Shown here: piece after piece, positions 34,659 to 43,231 of the stretch
Layout of the letters: the number at the start of each line of letters is the position of its first letter
Position numbering within the stretch: position 1 is the first letter of the stretch
NCBI RefSeq assembly: GCF_027497215.1
Contig: NZ_CP114904.1
Span: 2,812,001-2,876,000, forward strand
Origin: Micromonospora sp. WMMD812
GTDB lineage: Bacteria > Actinomycetota > Actinomycetes > Mycobacteriales > Micromonosporaceae
Direction: 5' to 3'
DNA length: 64,000 bases
The notes under the pieces: generated by a model
Database searches by the model: none
Told to the model about the DNA's origin: nothing
The model's input: only the letters and a program-made list of their open reading frames with translations
Translations under genes and position numbers: made by a program

Positions 34659-35516
34659 GTGGGACGGAAGCGGATCGGAGACCGGGTGGTCGAGCAGGTG
34701 GACACCGGTGAGGCCGAGCTGGTCCCGGACCTGGACCGCGCGGGCTCGTGGACGCTGCTCCTCGACGGGGCGCCGCAGTCGCACGTCGACCTGACCGACC
34801 CCACCCACCTGGAGTTCGAGTACGTCCGGCGGCTCGCCGCCGCGATCGACCTGATCGCCCCGGCCGGCGCCCCGCTGCGGGTGCTGCACCTCGGCGGCGG
34901 CGCGCTCACCCTCCCCCGGTACGTCTCGGCCACCCGGCCCGGCTCCACCCAGCGGGTGGCCGAGGTGGACGGGGCGCTGGTCGAGCTGGTCCGCCGGGTG
35001 CTGCCCTGGCCGGCCGACCCGCGGTTGCGGGTACGGGTCGCCGACGCACGGCAGGTGCTCGCCGCCAGCCGGGACGGCAGCTACGACGTGGTGGTGGCCG
35101 ACGTCTTCGCCGGCGCCCGCACCCCGGCGCACCTGACCTCGGTCGAGTACACCGCCGAGGTGGCGCGGGTGCTGCACCCGGCCGGCTGGTACCTGGCCAA
35201 CCTCGCCGACGGCCCCCCGCTGCGGCACGCCCGGGGACAGGTCGCCACGGCCCGCTCGGTGCTCCCCCACGCCGCCCTGGTCGGTGACGCGGCGGTGCTG
35301 CGCGGCCGCCGCTACGGCAACCTGGTGCTGATCGCCGGGCGGAGCGAACCGCCGGTCCCGGAGCTGACCCGGCGGGCCGCCGGGGACTGGTTCCCGGGCC
35401 GGGTGGTCGCGGGGGCCGACCTGGACCGGTTCGCCGGCGGCGCGGGCGTCGTCCGGGACGCGGATGCCACCGGCTCCGTGCCGCCGCCACCGGGCCTCTT
35501 CTCCACCGGCCGCTGA
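34659..35516 (+). CDS. Spermidine-synthase-like protein
   Basis: A 285-residue class I methyltransferase-fold protein. LRVLHLGGGALTLPRYV is the glycine-rich cofactor loop, VAEVDGALVELVRRVLPW the acidic strand end, and YDVVVADVFAGARTPAHLTSVEY corresponds to the spermidine synthase catalytic region. Lone actinobacterial members of this family often lack polyamine activity, so the name is only a fold-level call. GATACT six bases before GTG 34659 suggests a leaderless start; the longer frame from 34566 would begin in the palindrome. Confidence 0.8.
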   Translation: MGRKRIGDRVVEQVDTGEAELVPDLDRAGSWTLLLDGAPQSHVDLTDPTHLEFEYVRRLAAAIDLIAPAGAPLRVLHLGGGALTLPRYVSATRPGSTQRVAEVDGALVELVRRVLPWPADPRLRVRVADARQVLAASRDGSYDVVVADVFAGARTPAHLTSVEYTAEVARVLHPAGWYLANLADGPPLRHARGQVATARSVLPHAALVGDAAVLRGRRYGNLVLIAGRSEPPVPELTRRAAGDWFPGRVVAGADLDRFAGGAGVVRDADATGSVPPPPGLFSTGR

Positions 35517-35819
35517 CCGCCGACCGGAACGGCCCGCCGACCGGAACGGCCCGCCGACCGGGACGGCCGCCCAGAGAGCACGGCGCCGCCGAAATTTCTT
35601 CGGCCGTCGTTGATCCGCCCGCGCCGGCGGCTCGTACCACCGGGCGGCCCGCCTGGTGGGCCGTTGGGGTCACTGGACAACCCGGAGGTCTGCATGCATG
35701 CGGTGGCGGCCGGTTGGCACGGCGATGTGGTGCGGGCGGACTGGATGTCCGCGCGGTCCCAGTCGCGGCCGACCTCACGGGGGCTCGACGGCCGCCCGGC
35801 GCCTCGCCAGAATGGTCCG
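35517..35819. other. Gap before the ECF sigma gene with tandem repeats and a hairpin
   Basis: About 300 bases without a supportable gene. Three 16-17 bp units GCCGACCGGAACGGCCC run tandem at 35519-35568, and GCCGAA/TTCGGC form a hairpin around ATTTC at 35588-35604. The remainder presumably carries the sigma-factor promoter. CAGAAT at 35808-35813 lies six bases before the chosen GTG. Confidence 0.55.
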
Positions 35820-36380
35820 GTGACGCCACGCTCGGCGCCCGGACGCCACCAGGCGGTTTCTCCCGAGGCGAGCCACTCCGACCAGTTGGTCCGTCAGCTC
35901 TACGCCGAGCACGCCGGTCCGCTGCTGGCGTTCGTCATGCGGCTCACCGGTGGTGACCGGCAGCGCGCGGAGGACATCGTCCAGGAGACGCTGCTGCGGG
36001 CCTGGCGCAACGCCCACCGCCTGGGGGGGCAGGGGCAGGGTTCGCTGCGTCCGTGGCTGGTGACCGTGGCCCGCCGGATCGCCATCGACGAGCACCGCAG
36101 TGAGCAGGCCCGGCCGGCGGAGACGTACGACCGGGACCTGACCGCGTTCGCCGAGGCGGACAGCACCGACCGGGTGCTGCGGACGATGACGGTGGCGGAC
36201 GCGCTGCGTACGCTGAGCCAGTCGCACCGGGAGATCCTGGTCGCGACGTACTTCCGGGGGCGGACCGTGCCCGAGGCGGCCGAGGAGCTGGGGCTTCCGC
36301 TCGGCACCGCCAAGTCGCGGGTCTACTACGCGCTGCGCGCGCTGCGCACGGCTCTGCAGGAGCGGGGGGTGACGGAATGA
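35820..36380 (+). CDS. ECF-family RNA polymerase sigma factor
   Basis: A 186-residue group 4 sigma factor. Region 2 is YAEHAGPLLAFVMRLTGGD, followed by RAEDIVQETLLRAWRN; region 4 is LRTLSQSHREILVATYFRG, then VPEAAEELGLPLGTAKSRVY. It would direct RNA polymerase to its own regulon. Its stop overlaps the anti-sigma ATG (ATGA). The start is taken at GTG 35820; earlier starts in the frame would add an unrelated N-terminus. Confidence 0.9.
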   Translation: MTPRSAPGRHQAVSPEASHSDQLVRQLYAEHAGPLLAFVMRLTGGDRQRAEDIVQETLLRAWRNAHRLGGQGQGSLRPWLVTVARRIAIDEHRSEQARPAETYDRDLTAFAEADSTDRVLRTMTVADALRTLSQSHREILVATYFRGRTVPEAAEELGLPLGTAKSRVYYALRALRTALQERGVTE

Positions 36381-37159
36381 GTCGGGACCACATGGACGTC
36401 GCCGCGTACGCGCTTGGCGTGCTGGACGCGCAGGACACCGAACGGTTCGAGGAGCACCTGGCCACCTGCTGGGCGTGCGCCGCCGAGCTGGAGACCATGG
36501 TGCCGGTGGTCGGGCTGCTCTCCGACATCGACGGCGAGACGATGAGCGCGCTGGAGCACACCCAGACCGACCCGGCCCTGCTGGACCGCACGCTGGTCGC
36601 GGTCCGCGCCCACCGGCGGCGGGCCCGGTTCCGCCAGTTGCTGGCGACCGCGGCCGCGGTGGTGGTGCTCGGTGGTCTGACCGGGATCGGATTCAGCACC
36701 GTCGTCGGTGACACGGGTCCGCGCGACGTGGTCGCCGAGCCGACGCTCCCCGCGCCGGTCGACCGGCCGCCCACTGATGCGCCGACCGCCGGCCCGTCCG
36801 GGCCGGGTGTCGGCGGCACCGAGGAGGAGGGCGACCAGGTCGACGCCACCGACCCGACCACCGGTGTGCAGGCCACGATGTTCCTGGCCGGCAAGGAATA
36901 CGGCACCAAAATCGATTTCAGCCTCCGGAAACTGCCTGGTCCGCGCACCTGCCGACTCGTGGTGATCCGCAAGAACTCCACCACCGAGGTGATCTCCACC
37001 TGGTCCGTCCCGGAGGAGGGCTACGGCACGAACAACCAGGCCCAGGGCCTCGAACTCACCGCGTCGACGGCGGCCCCGCCGGAGGACATCAAGCAGGTCC
37101 AGGTGCAGTCGGTGGACGCGAAGGGGGTGGCCAGCCCGCTGGTCACGGTCGTGCTCTGA
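36377..37159 (+). CDS. Zinc-finger anti-sigma factor with extracytoplasmic domain
   Basis: A 260-residue membrane protein. The N-terminal zf-HC2 motif is H-x3-C-x2-C in EEHLATCWACAAEL, preceded by the typical DVAAYALGVLD. One membrane helix follows at about 95-117, then a Pro/Thr-rich linker and a C-terminal outside domain of about 110 residues. It should hold the co-encoded sigma factor inactive until a signal, possibly redox or envelope stress, releases it. Confidence 0.9.
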   Translation: MSRDHMDVAAYALGVLDAQDTERFEEHLATCWACAAELETMVPVVGLLSDIDGETMSALEHTQTDPALLDRTLVAVRAHRRRARFRQLLATAAAVVVLGGLTGIGFSTVVGDTGPRDVVAEPTLPAPVDRPPTDAPTAGPSGPGVGGTEEEGDQVDATDPTTGVQATMFLAGKEYGTKIDFSLRKLPGPRTCRLVVIRKNSTTEVISTWSVPEEGYGTNNQAQGLELTASTAAPPEDIKQVQVQSVDAKGVASPLVTVVL

Positions 37160-37262
37160 CGAGCCGCCGACGCGACATCGGCACCGGCCACGCACAATGG
37201 CCGGTGCCGATTTGTCGTCGGCTGAAGAATCGTGGTGAGCGGATACACGAGCGGACCGCTCT

Positions 37263-37277
37263 ATCGGTTCAACCGAT
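37263..37277. promoter_or_regulatory. Palindrome ATCGGTT-C-AACCGAT upstream of the lipoprotein gene
   Basis: A perfect 7-bp inverted repeat around a single base, 90 bp before the lipoprotein start and 35 bp before a TTGACA at 37312-37317. A candidate operator; the binding protein is unknown. Confidence 0.45.
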
Positions 37278-37366
37278 CCTTGTGAAATTGACCACGGTTG
37301 CTGGTTAATCGTTGACAGCCTCCCTCCCGTACTCATCGGTGAACTGCCGAGAATCGAGGAGGGCAC

Positions 37367-38014
37367 GTGGCACAGATGAAGCGGACCGTCATCGTCGCGG
37401 GCGCGATGGTCGTCGCCCTGACGGCCTGCGCTCCCGCGGGCTACGACGGAGCGAACCAGAGCGCGGCGGAGCCGGTCGCCGTCGCCGCGGCCGAACCCAC
37501 GGCGTCGGCCGAACCCGAGGCCTCGGCGGAGACCCCCGCGGCCGAGGCGCCGCCGGCCGACGTCGACCTGACCGAGAAGCTGATCGGCAAGAAGGTGGCC
37601 CGGATGGGCCAGGTGGTCACCGACCAGGACGGCTGGATCCTGTACCGCTTCGACAAGGACACCGCCGACCCGTCGTCGTCGAACTGCGTGGACAAGTGCG
37701 CCGAGGTGTGGCCGCCGGCCCTGACCGACGGCGACCCGCAGCTCAGCGGCGTCTCCGACGACAAGGTCGGCACGGTCACCCGGCAGGACGGCACCCGGCA
37801 GCTCACCGTCGGCGGCTGGCCGGTGTACCGGTACATCGGCGACACGAAGCCCGGCCAGTGGAAGGGCCAGGCCGTCGGGGGAACCTGGTTCGTGGTCCAG
37901 CCGGACGGCAAGAAGAACCTGAGCTGCCTGCCCAAGGGCACCCCGAAGCCGGTCGCCCCGCCGTCGGACAGCGGGGGCGCCTCGAACGGCGGGGGCGCGG
38001 ACTACTCGTACTGA
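37367..38014 (+). CDS. Secreted lipoprotein with Y-X4-D repeats (COG4315)
   Basis: A 215-residue lipoprotein. The signal peptide ends in the lipobox LTAC; an Ala/Glu/Pro linker of about 40 residues follows. The body has two copies of the family repeat, GWILYRFDKD and GWPVYRYIGD, each with the Y-X4-D pattern, and three Cys. The role of the family is unknown; some members lie near sigma factors or redox proteins, as here. GAGGAGG is four bases before GTG 37367; an ATG at 37376 is an alternative start. Confidence 0.85.
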   Translation: MAQMKRTVIVAGAMVVALTACAPAGYDGANQSAAEPVAVAAAEPTASAEPEASAETPAAEAPPADVDLTEKLIGKKVARMGQVVTDQDGWILYRFDKDTADPSSSNCVDKCAEVWPPALTDGDPQLSGVSDDKVGTVTRQDGTRQLTVGGWPVYRYIGDTKPGQWKGQAVGGTWFVVQPDGKKNLSCLPKGTPKPVAPPSDSGGASNGGGADYSY

Positions 38015-38072
38015 TCCCACGGACACGGTGGTCGGTCGCAGCCGGGGAGGGCGCGGCCGGCCACCGTCACGC

Positions 38073-38099
38073 CGGGACGCCGGACACACCGGCGTCCCG
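38073..38099. terminator. Terminator hairpin after the lipoprotein gene
   Basis: Perfect 11-bp arms CGGGACGCCGG and CCGGCGTCCCG around ACACA, 58 bases after the stop. Confidence 0.65.
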
Positions 38100-38138
38100 C
38101 GCCGTCGGCGCAGGTCGCCTCTCTGGCACAGTGGCGGG

Positions 38139-39056
38139 ATGACCGGGACCGAGCCGACCGCGCGCCGGGCGCTGCGCCCACCCACCGGCTACCGCCTCGC
38201 CGCCTCGGTCCGCGCGCTGACCTTCAGCCCGTACGACCCGTGCGCCCGGATCACCGCCGGCACCTTCTGGTGGGCCGCCCGCACCCCCGCCGGCCCGGCC
38301 ACGCTCGCCCTGCGGCCCAGCGACGGCGAGCTGCTGGCCGAGGGGTACGGCCCGGGCGCCGACTGGGTGGTGGACCACGCCGACGCCATCGCCGGCCTCC
38401 GCGACGACCTGACCGGCTTCGCCGAGCTGGCCGCGACACACCCGCTGGTCGCCCGGCTGGCCCGCGAGCACGGCGGGCTGCGGATGCCGGCCACCGGACT
38501 GGTCTTCCCCCGCGTGCTGCGGGCGGTCTTCGAGCAGAAGGTGACCGGCAAGGAGGCGTACCGCGCGTACGCCGCCACGGTCCGGCACTTCGCCGAGCCC
38601 GCACCCGGGCCGATGCGCCTGCTGCTCCCGCCGGAGGCCGCGGCGATCGCCGCCACGCCCTACTGGGTCTTCCACCCGTTCGGAGTCGAACAGCGCCGCG
38701 CGGACACGCTGCGCCGCGCGGCGGCCGTCGCGGACCGGCTGGAGCGCTGCGCGGACGCCGCCGAGGCGACCCGCCGGCTGACCGCCGTGCCCGGTATCGG
38801 TCCGTGGACGGCCGCCGAGGTGGTGCGGGTGGCGTACGGCGACCCGGACGCGGTCAGCGTGGGCGACTACCACGTCCCGAACACGGTGGCCTGGGCCCTC
38901 GCCGGCGAGCCGCGCGCCGACGACGCCCGGATGCTGGCGCTGCTCGAGCCGTTCCGCGGCCACCGCGGTCGGGTCTGCGTGCTGCTGGAGGCCGCCGGCA
39001 TCCAGGCACCGAAGTACGGGCCACGGGCGCCGATCCGCTCGTTCGCCCGGTTCTGA
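38139..39056 (+). CDS. DNA-3-methyladenine glycosylase, AlkA/HhH-GPD type
   Basis: A 305-residue base-excision repair enzyme. The helix-hairpin-helix is LTAVPGIGPWTAAEVVRVA, followed by the catalytic Asp in DAVSVGDYHVPN. The N-terminal half fits the AlkA beta domain loosely. It removes alkylated purines from DNA. CACAGT stands six bases before ATG 38139, so the message may be leaderless. Confidence 0.87.
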   Translation: MTGTEPTARRALRPPTGYRLAASVRALTFSPYDPCARITAGTFWWAARTPAGPATLALRPSDGELLAEGYGPGADWVVDHADAIAGLRDDLTGFAELAATHPLVARLAREHGGLRMPATGLVFPRVLRAVFEQKVTGKEAYRAYAATVRHFAEPAPGPMRLLLPPEAAAIAATPYWVFHPFGVEQRRADTLRRAAAVADRLERCADAAEATRRLTAVPGIGPWTAAEVVRVAYGDPDAVSVGDYHVPNTVAWALAGEPRADDARMLALLEPFRGHRGRVCVLLEAAGIQAPKYGPRAPIRSFARF

Positions 39057-39076
39057 CCGCCGCCACCCCGCGACCA

Positions 39077-39096
39077 CGCCCGGTCACGGCCGGGCG
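39077..39096. terminator. Hairpin between convergent glycosylase and DUF1990 genes
   Basis: CGCCCGG and CCGGGCG arms around a six-base loop; the stop codon of the DUF1990 gene lies in the loop. Confidence 0.45.
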
Positions 39097-39587
39097 CAGA
39101 GCTGGCGCAGGGTCCGGCCGAGCCACCAGGCGTAGGCGTGCTGGAAGCCCCGCCCGAGCGGCCCGGCCAGCCGCATCAGCCACCCGGCCGGCCGGCTGAA
39201 CGCCACGACCTCGAACCAGACACGCCCGGCGTCGTCGCGGCTCACCACGAACGCCTCCTCGCCGCGCGCCGGGTGCCCGGGCAGCGTGCCGTACCCGTAG
39301 CCGATCCGGCGTCCGTCGTCGGCGACCCAGACCACCTCGCACGGGGCACGCAGCCGCAACGGGCCGACGCCCAGCCCGGAGACCACCCGCACGCCGGGGG
39401 CCGCCCGGGGTGCGTCCGCCTCGATCCGGATCCCGGCCGCCCGGTGCAGCCGCCAGCCGAGCACGGCCGCGCCGGCCACCGGGTAGCAGCCGTCGGGCAG
39501 CCGGACCCGGTGGCGGACGTGCCGCCAGCCCGGCGGCAACGCGCCGGTGCGGGTGGCGCCGACGTCCGGGTAGGTCAGTGCCGGCAT
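39084..39587 (-). CDS. DUF1990 family protein
   Basis: A 167-residue cytosolic protein of unknown function. The pattern LTYPDVGATR at the start, GWRLHRAAGI, then GYGYGTLPGHPARGEEAFVV and WWLGRTLRQL at the end fits DUF1990, a family found alone or attached to YndJ. GGAGG lies eight bases before ATG 39587. Confidence 0.82.
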   Translation of the reverse strand: MPALTYPDVGATRTGALPPGWRHVRHRVRLPDGCYPVAGAAVLGWRLHRAAGIRIEADAPRAAPGVRVVSGLGVGPLRLRAPCEVVWVADDGRRIGYGYGTLPGHPARGEEAFVVSRDDAGRVWFEVVAFSRPAGWLMRLAGPLGRGFQHAYAWWLGRTLRQLCARP

Positions 39588-39639
39588 GCCGGATACCTCC
39601 ACGCTCGTCTGCCGGCCAGCGTACGGTCGGCGGCCTGCT

Positions 39640-39852
39640 CTAGGCGGCTTCGTGCAGGTCGGCGAGGGTGACCGGGGTGTGCCGGCGCAGCAGGTCCTCC
39701 AGTTCGGTGATCGACCCGACCTCGCCGAGCACGTTCTTGCCGCCGCCGAACTCCCGGGGGTACCGGTGCACGAGCCGGTAGCGGTAGCGACCCCGGATCA
39801 GCTCCACGCTCACCCGGTAGCGCCCGCAGCAGCCACAACTCCACTCCGGCAC
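39640..39852 (-). CDS. Small hypothetical protein with CxCC motif
   Basis: 70 residues beginning MPEWSCGCCGRYRVSVELIR, followed by a basic/aromatic strand RYRYRLVHRYP and an acidic helix TELEDLLRRH. No family is recognised. It is supported as a gene by TAGTTT standing exactly six bases before the GTG, as in the other leaderless genes in this window. Confidence 0.6.
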   Translation of the reverse strand: MPEWSCGCCGRYRVSVELIRGRYRYRLVHRYPREFGGGKNVLGEVGSITELEDLLRRHTPVTLADLHEAA

Positions 39853-39987
39853 CCGGCGAAACTAGCTCTGACCTGCGGCTTCCTGATTCGCCCGCCGGTG
39901 ACGGGAGGGACGGTCGCGGACACGACGCCGTCCGTCGGGCCGTGATGTGCCTCACGGCTGTCGGCACCGTCTGGTTGACTGGTCGCC

Positions 39988-41103
39988 GTGGAGCTGCCGA
40001 TCAATCCGCCGGTCGAGCCGATGCTGGCCAAGAGCGTCCCGCGGATCCCCACCGCGCCCGGGATGACCTACGAGCCGAAGTGGGACGGCTTCCGGTGCAT
40101 CATCTTCCGCGACGGCGACGAGGTCGAGCTGGCCAGTCGGGGCGGCAAGATGATGACCCGCTACTTCCCGGAGGTCGTCGAGCAGGCCCGCCGGCAGCTA
40201 CCGGAGCGCTGCGCGGTCGACGGCGAGCTGATCGTGATCCGTCGGGACGGCCCGGGCGGGCAGGCCCGGCTCAACTTCGAGCTGCTCGGCCAGCGCATCC
40301 ACCCGGCCGCGTCCCGGGTGAAACTGCTGGCCGAGACCACCCCGGCCGCCTTCGTCGCCTTCGACCTGCTGGCGATCGACGACGAGGTGCTGCTCGACCA
40401 GCCCTACCCGCGGCGCCGGGCCCGGCTGGAGCAGGCGCTGGTGGGGGTGCGCCCGCCGGTGCACGTCACCCAGATCACCACCGACCCCGAGACCGCGCAC
40501 CGCTGGTTCGAGGTCTTCGAGGGCGCCGGCCTGGACGGCCTGATAGTCAAGCCGGCCGACCTGCCCTACGAGCCGGGCAAGCGGCTCATGTTCAAGGTCA
40601 AGCACGCCCGCACGGCCGACGTGGTGGTGGCCGGCTTCCGCTGGCACAAGTCCGGCCCGGTGGTCGGCTCGCTGCTGCTCGGCCTCTACGACACCGACGG
40701 CGTCCTGCACCACGTCGGGGTGAGCGCGTCGTTCAGCATGGCCCGCCGAGCCGAGCTGCTGGAGGAGCTGGCCCCCTACCGGGACACCGGCGGCGAGCAC
40801 CCGTGGGTGCACGGCGACCACGAGCGCGGCCAGCGCATCCCGGGCGGGGTGAGCCGGTGGACCGGCACCAAGAACCTGGAGTGGGAGCCGGTGCGCCCGG
40901 AGCTGGTGCTCGAGGTCGGCTACGACGCGATGGAGGGCGACCGGTTCCGGCACACCGCGCAGTTCGTCCGCTGGCGGCCCGACCGGGACCCGCGCTCCTG
41001 CGGCTACGACCAGCTCGACCGCCCGGTGCGGTTCGACGTGGACCAGGTGCTGCGGGGCGACCCGACGGCCACCGCGGCGCCGGCGAGCGCCGGCCCCGCG
41101 TAG
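39988..41103 (+). CDS. ligC: ATP-dependent DNA ligase, LigC-type
   Basis: A 371-residue ligase with adenylation and OB-fold domains only. The adenylated Lys lies in YEPKWDGFR (motif I); motif III is AFVAFDLLA, motif IV is GLDGLIVKP and motif V is MFKVKHARTADVVVAG. Size and layout match the LigC ligases of mycobacteria, which back up LigD in end joining or base-excision repair. A LigD-like polymerase domain is encoded separately at 51.6-52.6 kb. No Ku gene is in the window. Confidence 0.88.
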   Translation: MELPINPPVEPMLAKSVPRIPTAPGMTYEPKWDGFRCIIFRDGDEVELASRGGKMMTRYFPEVVEQARRQLPERCAVDGELIVIRRDGPGGQARLNFELLGQRIHPAASRVKLLAETTPAAFVAFDLLAIDDEVLLDQPYPRRRARLEQALVGVRPPVHVTQITTDPETAHRWFEVFEGAGLDGLIVKPADLPYEPGKRLMFKVKHARTADVVVAGFRWHKSGPVVGSLLLGLYDTDGVLHHVGVSASFSMARRAELLEELAPYRDTGGEHPWVHGDHERGQRIPGGVSRWTGTKNLEWEPVRPELVLEVGYDAMEGDRFRHTAQFVRWRPDRDPRSCGYDQLDRPVRFDVDQVLRGDPTATAAPASAGPA

Positions 41104-41135
41104 CCTGACCGCGAAACGATCACGGAGGCCCACTC

Positions 41136-42719
41136 GTGTCCCGCACCGCCGACCGGATCCAACGGGTCCGCCGCACCCTCGCCGCCTTCGCCGTCGCCGC
41201 GCTGCTCACCGCCGGCTGTACCCTGCCCGCGTTCGCGCCGCGCACCGACACCGACGGCGAGGCCGCCGCCCCGGGCACCGCGCCGACCTGGCGAGCCTGC
41301 CCGGAGGTCGCCGAAGAGCTGGTGGGTCGGGGAGCGCCGGACATGCGCTACGAGTGCGCCCGCATCGCGGTGCCGCGCAACTGGGGCACCGGCGGCGGGG
41401 CCACGGCGGGCCCGGGCGCGGGCGAGACGTTCGAGATCGCCCTGCTGCGGGCCCGTTCGACCAAGCAGCGCGACCGGATCGGCTCGCTGGTGATCAACCC
41501 CGGCGGTCCGGGCGGCTCCGGGGTGGACACCGCCGTCTACCTCTCCTTCGGGCCGGCGTTCGGCGGGCTGCCCGCCGCGGTGACCGAGCGGTTCGACATC
41601 GTCGGGTTCGACCCGCGCGGGGTGGCCCGGTCCAGCCCGGTGAAGTGCATCTCCGACGCCGACCTGGACGCCAGCTTCGGCTACGACCCCGACCCCCGCA
41701 GCCAGGCGTCCTTCGACGGCTTCGCCGCGCTCAGCCAGCGGATCGGGCGCGGTTGCGGCGACAAGTACGGCGACCAGCTTCCGCTCTACGCGACCGAGCA
41801 GGCCGCCCGGGACATGGACGCGGTCCGCGGCGCCGTCGGTGACGACAAGTTGACCTACCTCGGTTACTCCTACGGCACGCTGCTCGGCGCCACCTACGCC
41901 CAGCTCTATCCGCAGCGGGTCCGGGCGCTGGTCCTCGACGGCGCGGTCGACCCCCGGCAGGGCCTGGTGGCCGGCTCGGAGAGCCAGGCCAAGGGCTTCG
42001 AGCGGGCGTTCGGCAACTTCACCCGCTGGTGTGCGGCGAACGCCGGGCGCTGCCCGATCGCTCCCGACGCCCGGGCCGCCGTGACATCGGCCATCGACAA
42101 GGCGCGGGTGTCACCGGTGCGCGGCGCCGACGGGCGGGAGGCGACCGCCGGCTGGGTCTTCTACGCCGTCATCTCCTCGCTCTACACCGAGACCGGCTGG
42201 CAGGAGCTGGCCCGCGCGATCGACCGGCTCGACGGCGGCGACCCGGCGGAGGTCTTCCGGCTCGCCGACGCGTACGCGGGCCGGGAGGACGACGGCCGCT
42301 ACTCGAACCTGTTCGACGCGAACCTGGCGGTGAACTGCGCGGACGAGGACGAGAAGCCGAGCCTGGCGCGCATCCGCCAGCTGCAGTCGGAGTGGCGGGA
42401 CAAGTACCCGCTGTTCGGGCCGGCGCTGGCGGTGGGCCTGCTCAGCTGCGTCGAGTGGCCGGGCGGGCGGGACCCGTACCCGACCGGCGCGGCCGCCGGA
42501 GCGCCGCCCATCGTGGTCGTCGGGACCACCGGCGATCCGGCCACGCCCTACGAGCAGACCGGAGCGCTCGCCTCGATGCTGGGCGTGGGCCGGGTGCTCA
42601 CCTGGGAGGGCGAGGGGCACACGGCCTACCCCCAGACCACGTGCATCACCAACGCCGTCGACGCCTACGTGATCGGGCTGACCGTTCCCACGGCGGGGCT
42701 GCGCTGCCCGGCCCGCTGA
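41136..42719 (+). CDS. Secreted alpha/beta hydrolase, tripeptidyl-aminopeptidase (TAP/SlpD) type
   Basis: A 527-residue exported peptidase. The signal peptide ends at a lipobox LTAGC (Cys28), so it may be membrane-anchored. The oxyanion region is VINPGGPGGSG, the nucleophile is Ser245 in LGYSYGTL, and Asp and His occur in VVGTTGDPATPYE and WEGEGHTAYP; the C-terminal TAP-like domain has the usual paired Cys. The family removes N-terminal tripeptides or processes other peptides outside the cell. GGAGG precedes the GTG. Its last 74 bases overlap the convergent channel gene. Confidence 0.88.
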   Translation: MSRTADRIQRVRRTLAAFAVAALLTAGCTLPAFAPRTDTDGEAAAPGTAPTWRACPEVAEELVGRGAPDMRYECARIAVPRNWGTGGGATAGPGAGETFEIALLRARSTKQRDRIGSLVINPGGPGGSGVDTAVYLSFGPAFGGLPAAVTERFDIVGFDPRGVARSSPVKCISDADLDASFGYDPDPRSQASFDGFAALSQRIGRGCGDKYGDQLPLYATEQAARDMDAVRGAVGDDKLTYLGYSYGTLLGATYAQLYPQRVRALVLDGAVDPRQGLVAGSESQAKGFERAFGNFTRWCAANAGRCPIAPDARAAVTSAIDKARVSPVRGADGREATAGWVFYAVISSLYTETGWQELARAIDRLDGGDPAEVFRLADAYAGREDDGRYSNLFDANLAVNCADEDEKPSLARIRQLQSEWRDKYPLFGPALAVGLLSCVEWPGGRDPYPTGAAAGAPPIVVVGTTGDPATPYEQTGALASMLGVGRVLTWEGEGHTAYPQTTCITNAVDAYVIGLTVPTAGLRCPAR

Positions 42720-43158
42720 CCGGCCGGGCCGGCTCCTCCGGCGGCAGCTCGATGCCGTGCCGGCTGGCCAACTCCTCCAGCAGCGCACGCGTCCGCCGGA
42801 CGTCGGCCTTGAGCTGCTCCTGCTCCTCGTGCTCGAACGCGTCGTCGTCGACGATGAGCCGGCTGGCGAAGTGCGCGGTGATCAGCGGAATGACCAGCAG
42901 CACCATGGTCGAGATGAGCAGCGCGGCGAGGGTGCGCCCCTGCCAGGTGGTCGGTGAGATGTCGCCGTACCCGACGGTGGACGCGGTGACCACCGCCCAC
43001 CAGACCGCGTCGGCGGGGTCGCGCTTCTCCACCTCGGCGTAGATGACGCCGGCCACCACGATCATCAGCAGGTACGAGACGATCAGGGTCCGCGGTGAGT
43101 TGGCGAACCAGACCAGCGCTCGGTAGATCCACCGGAACGGCAACAGCAGGGCGTCCAT
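42646..43158 (-). CDS. Two-TM potassium channel family protein
   Basis: A 170-residue membrane protein. Two helices (about 25-43 and 75-97) flank the pore loop with the selectivity filter TVGYGD, followed by an acidic cytosolic coiled stretch (DDDAFEHEEQEQLKADVRRT) and an Arg-rich tail. It should form a tetrameric K+ channel. The last 24 codons overlap the end of the convergent hydrolase gene; the Arg-rich end may be a product of that overlap. Confidence 0.82.
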   Translation of the reverse strand: MDALLLPFRWIYRALVWFANSPRTLIVSYLLMIVVAGVIYAEVEKRDPADAVWWAVVTASTVGYGDISPTTWQGRTLAALLISTMVLLVIPLITAHFASRLIVDDDAFEHEEQEQLKADVRRTRALLEELASRHGIELPPEEPARPVSGPGSAAPPWERSARSRRRRRRW

Positions 43159-43231
43159 GCCGGTCCATGCTGCCCCGTCGTCGCAACCGGCGCCCGCCCA
43201 TCGGCCGCCGTCGGTGTGCCAGGCTCACCGC

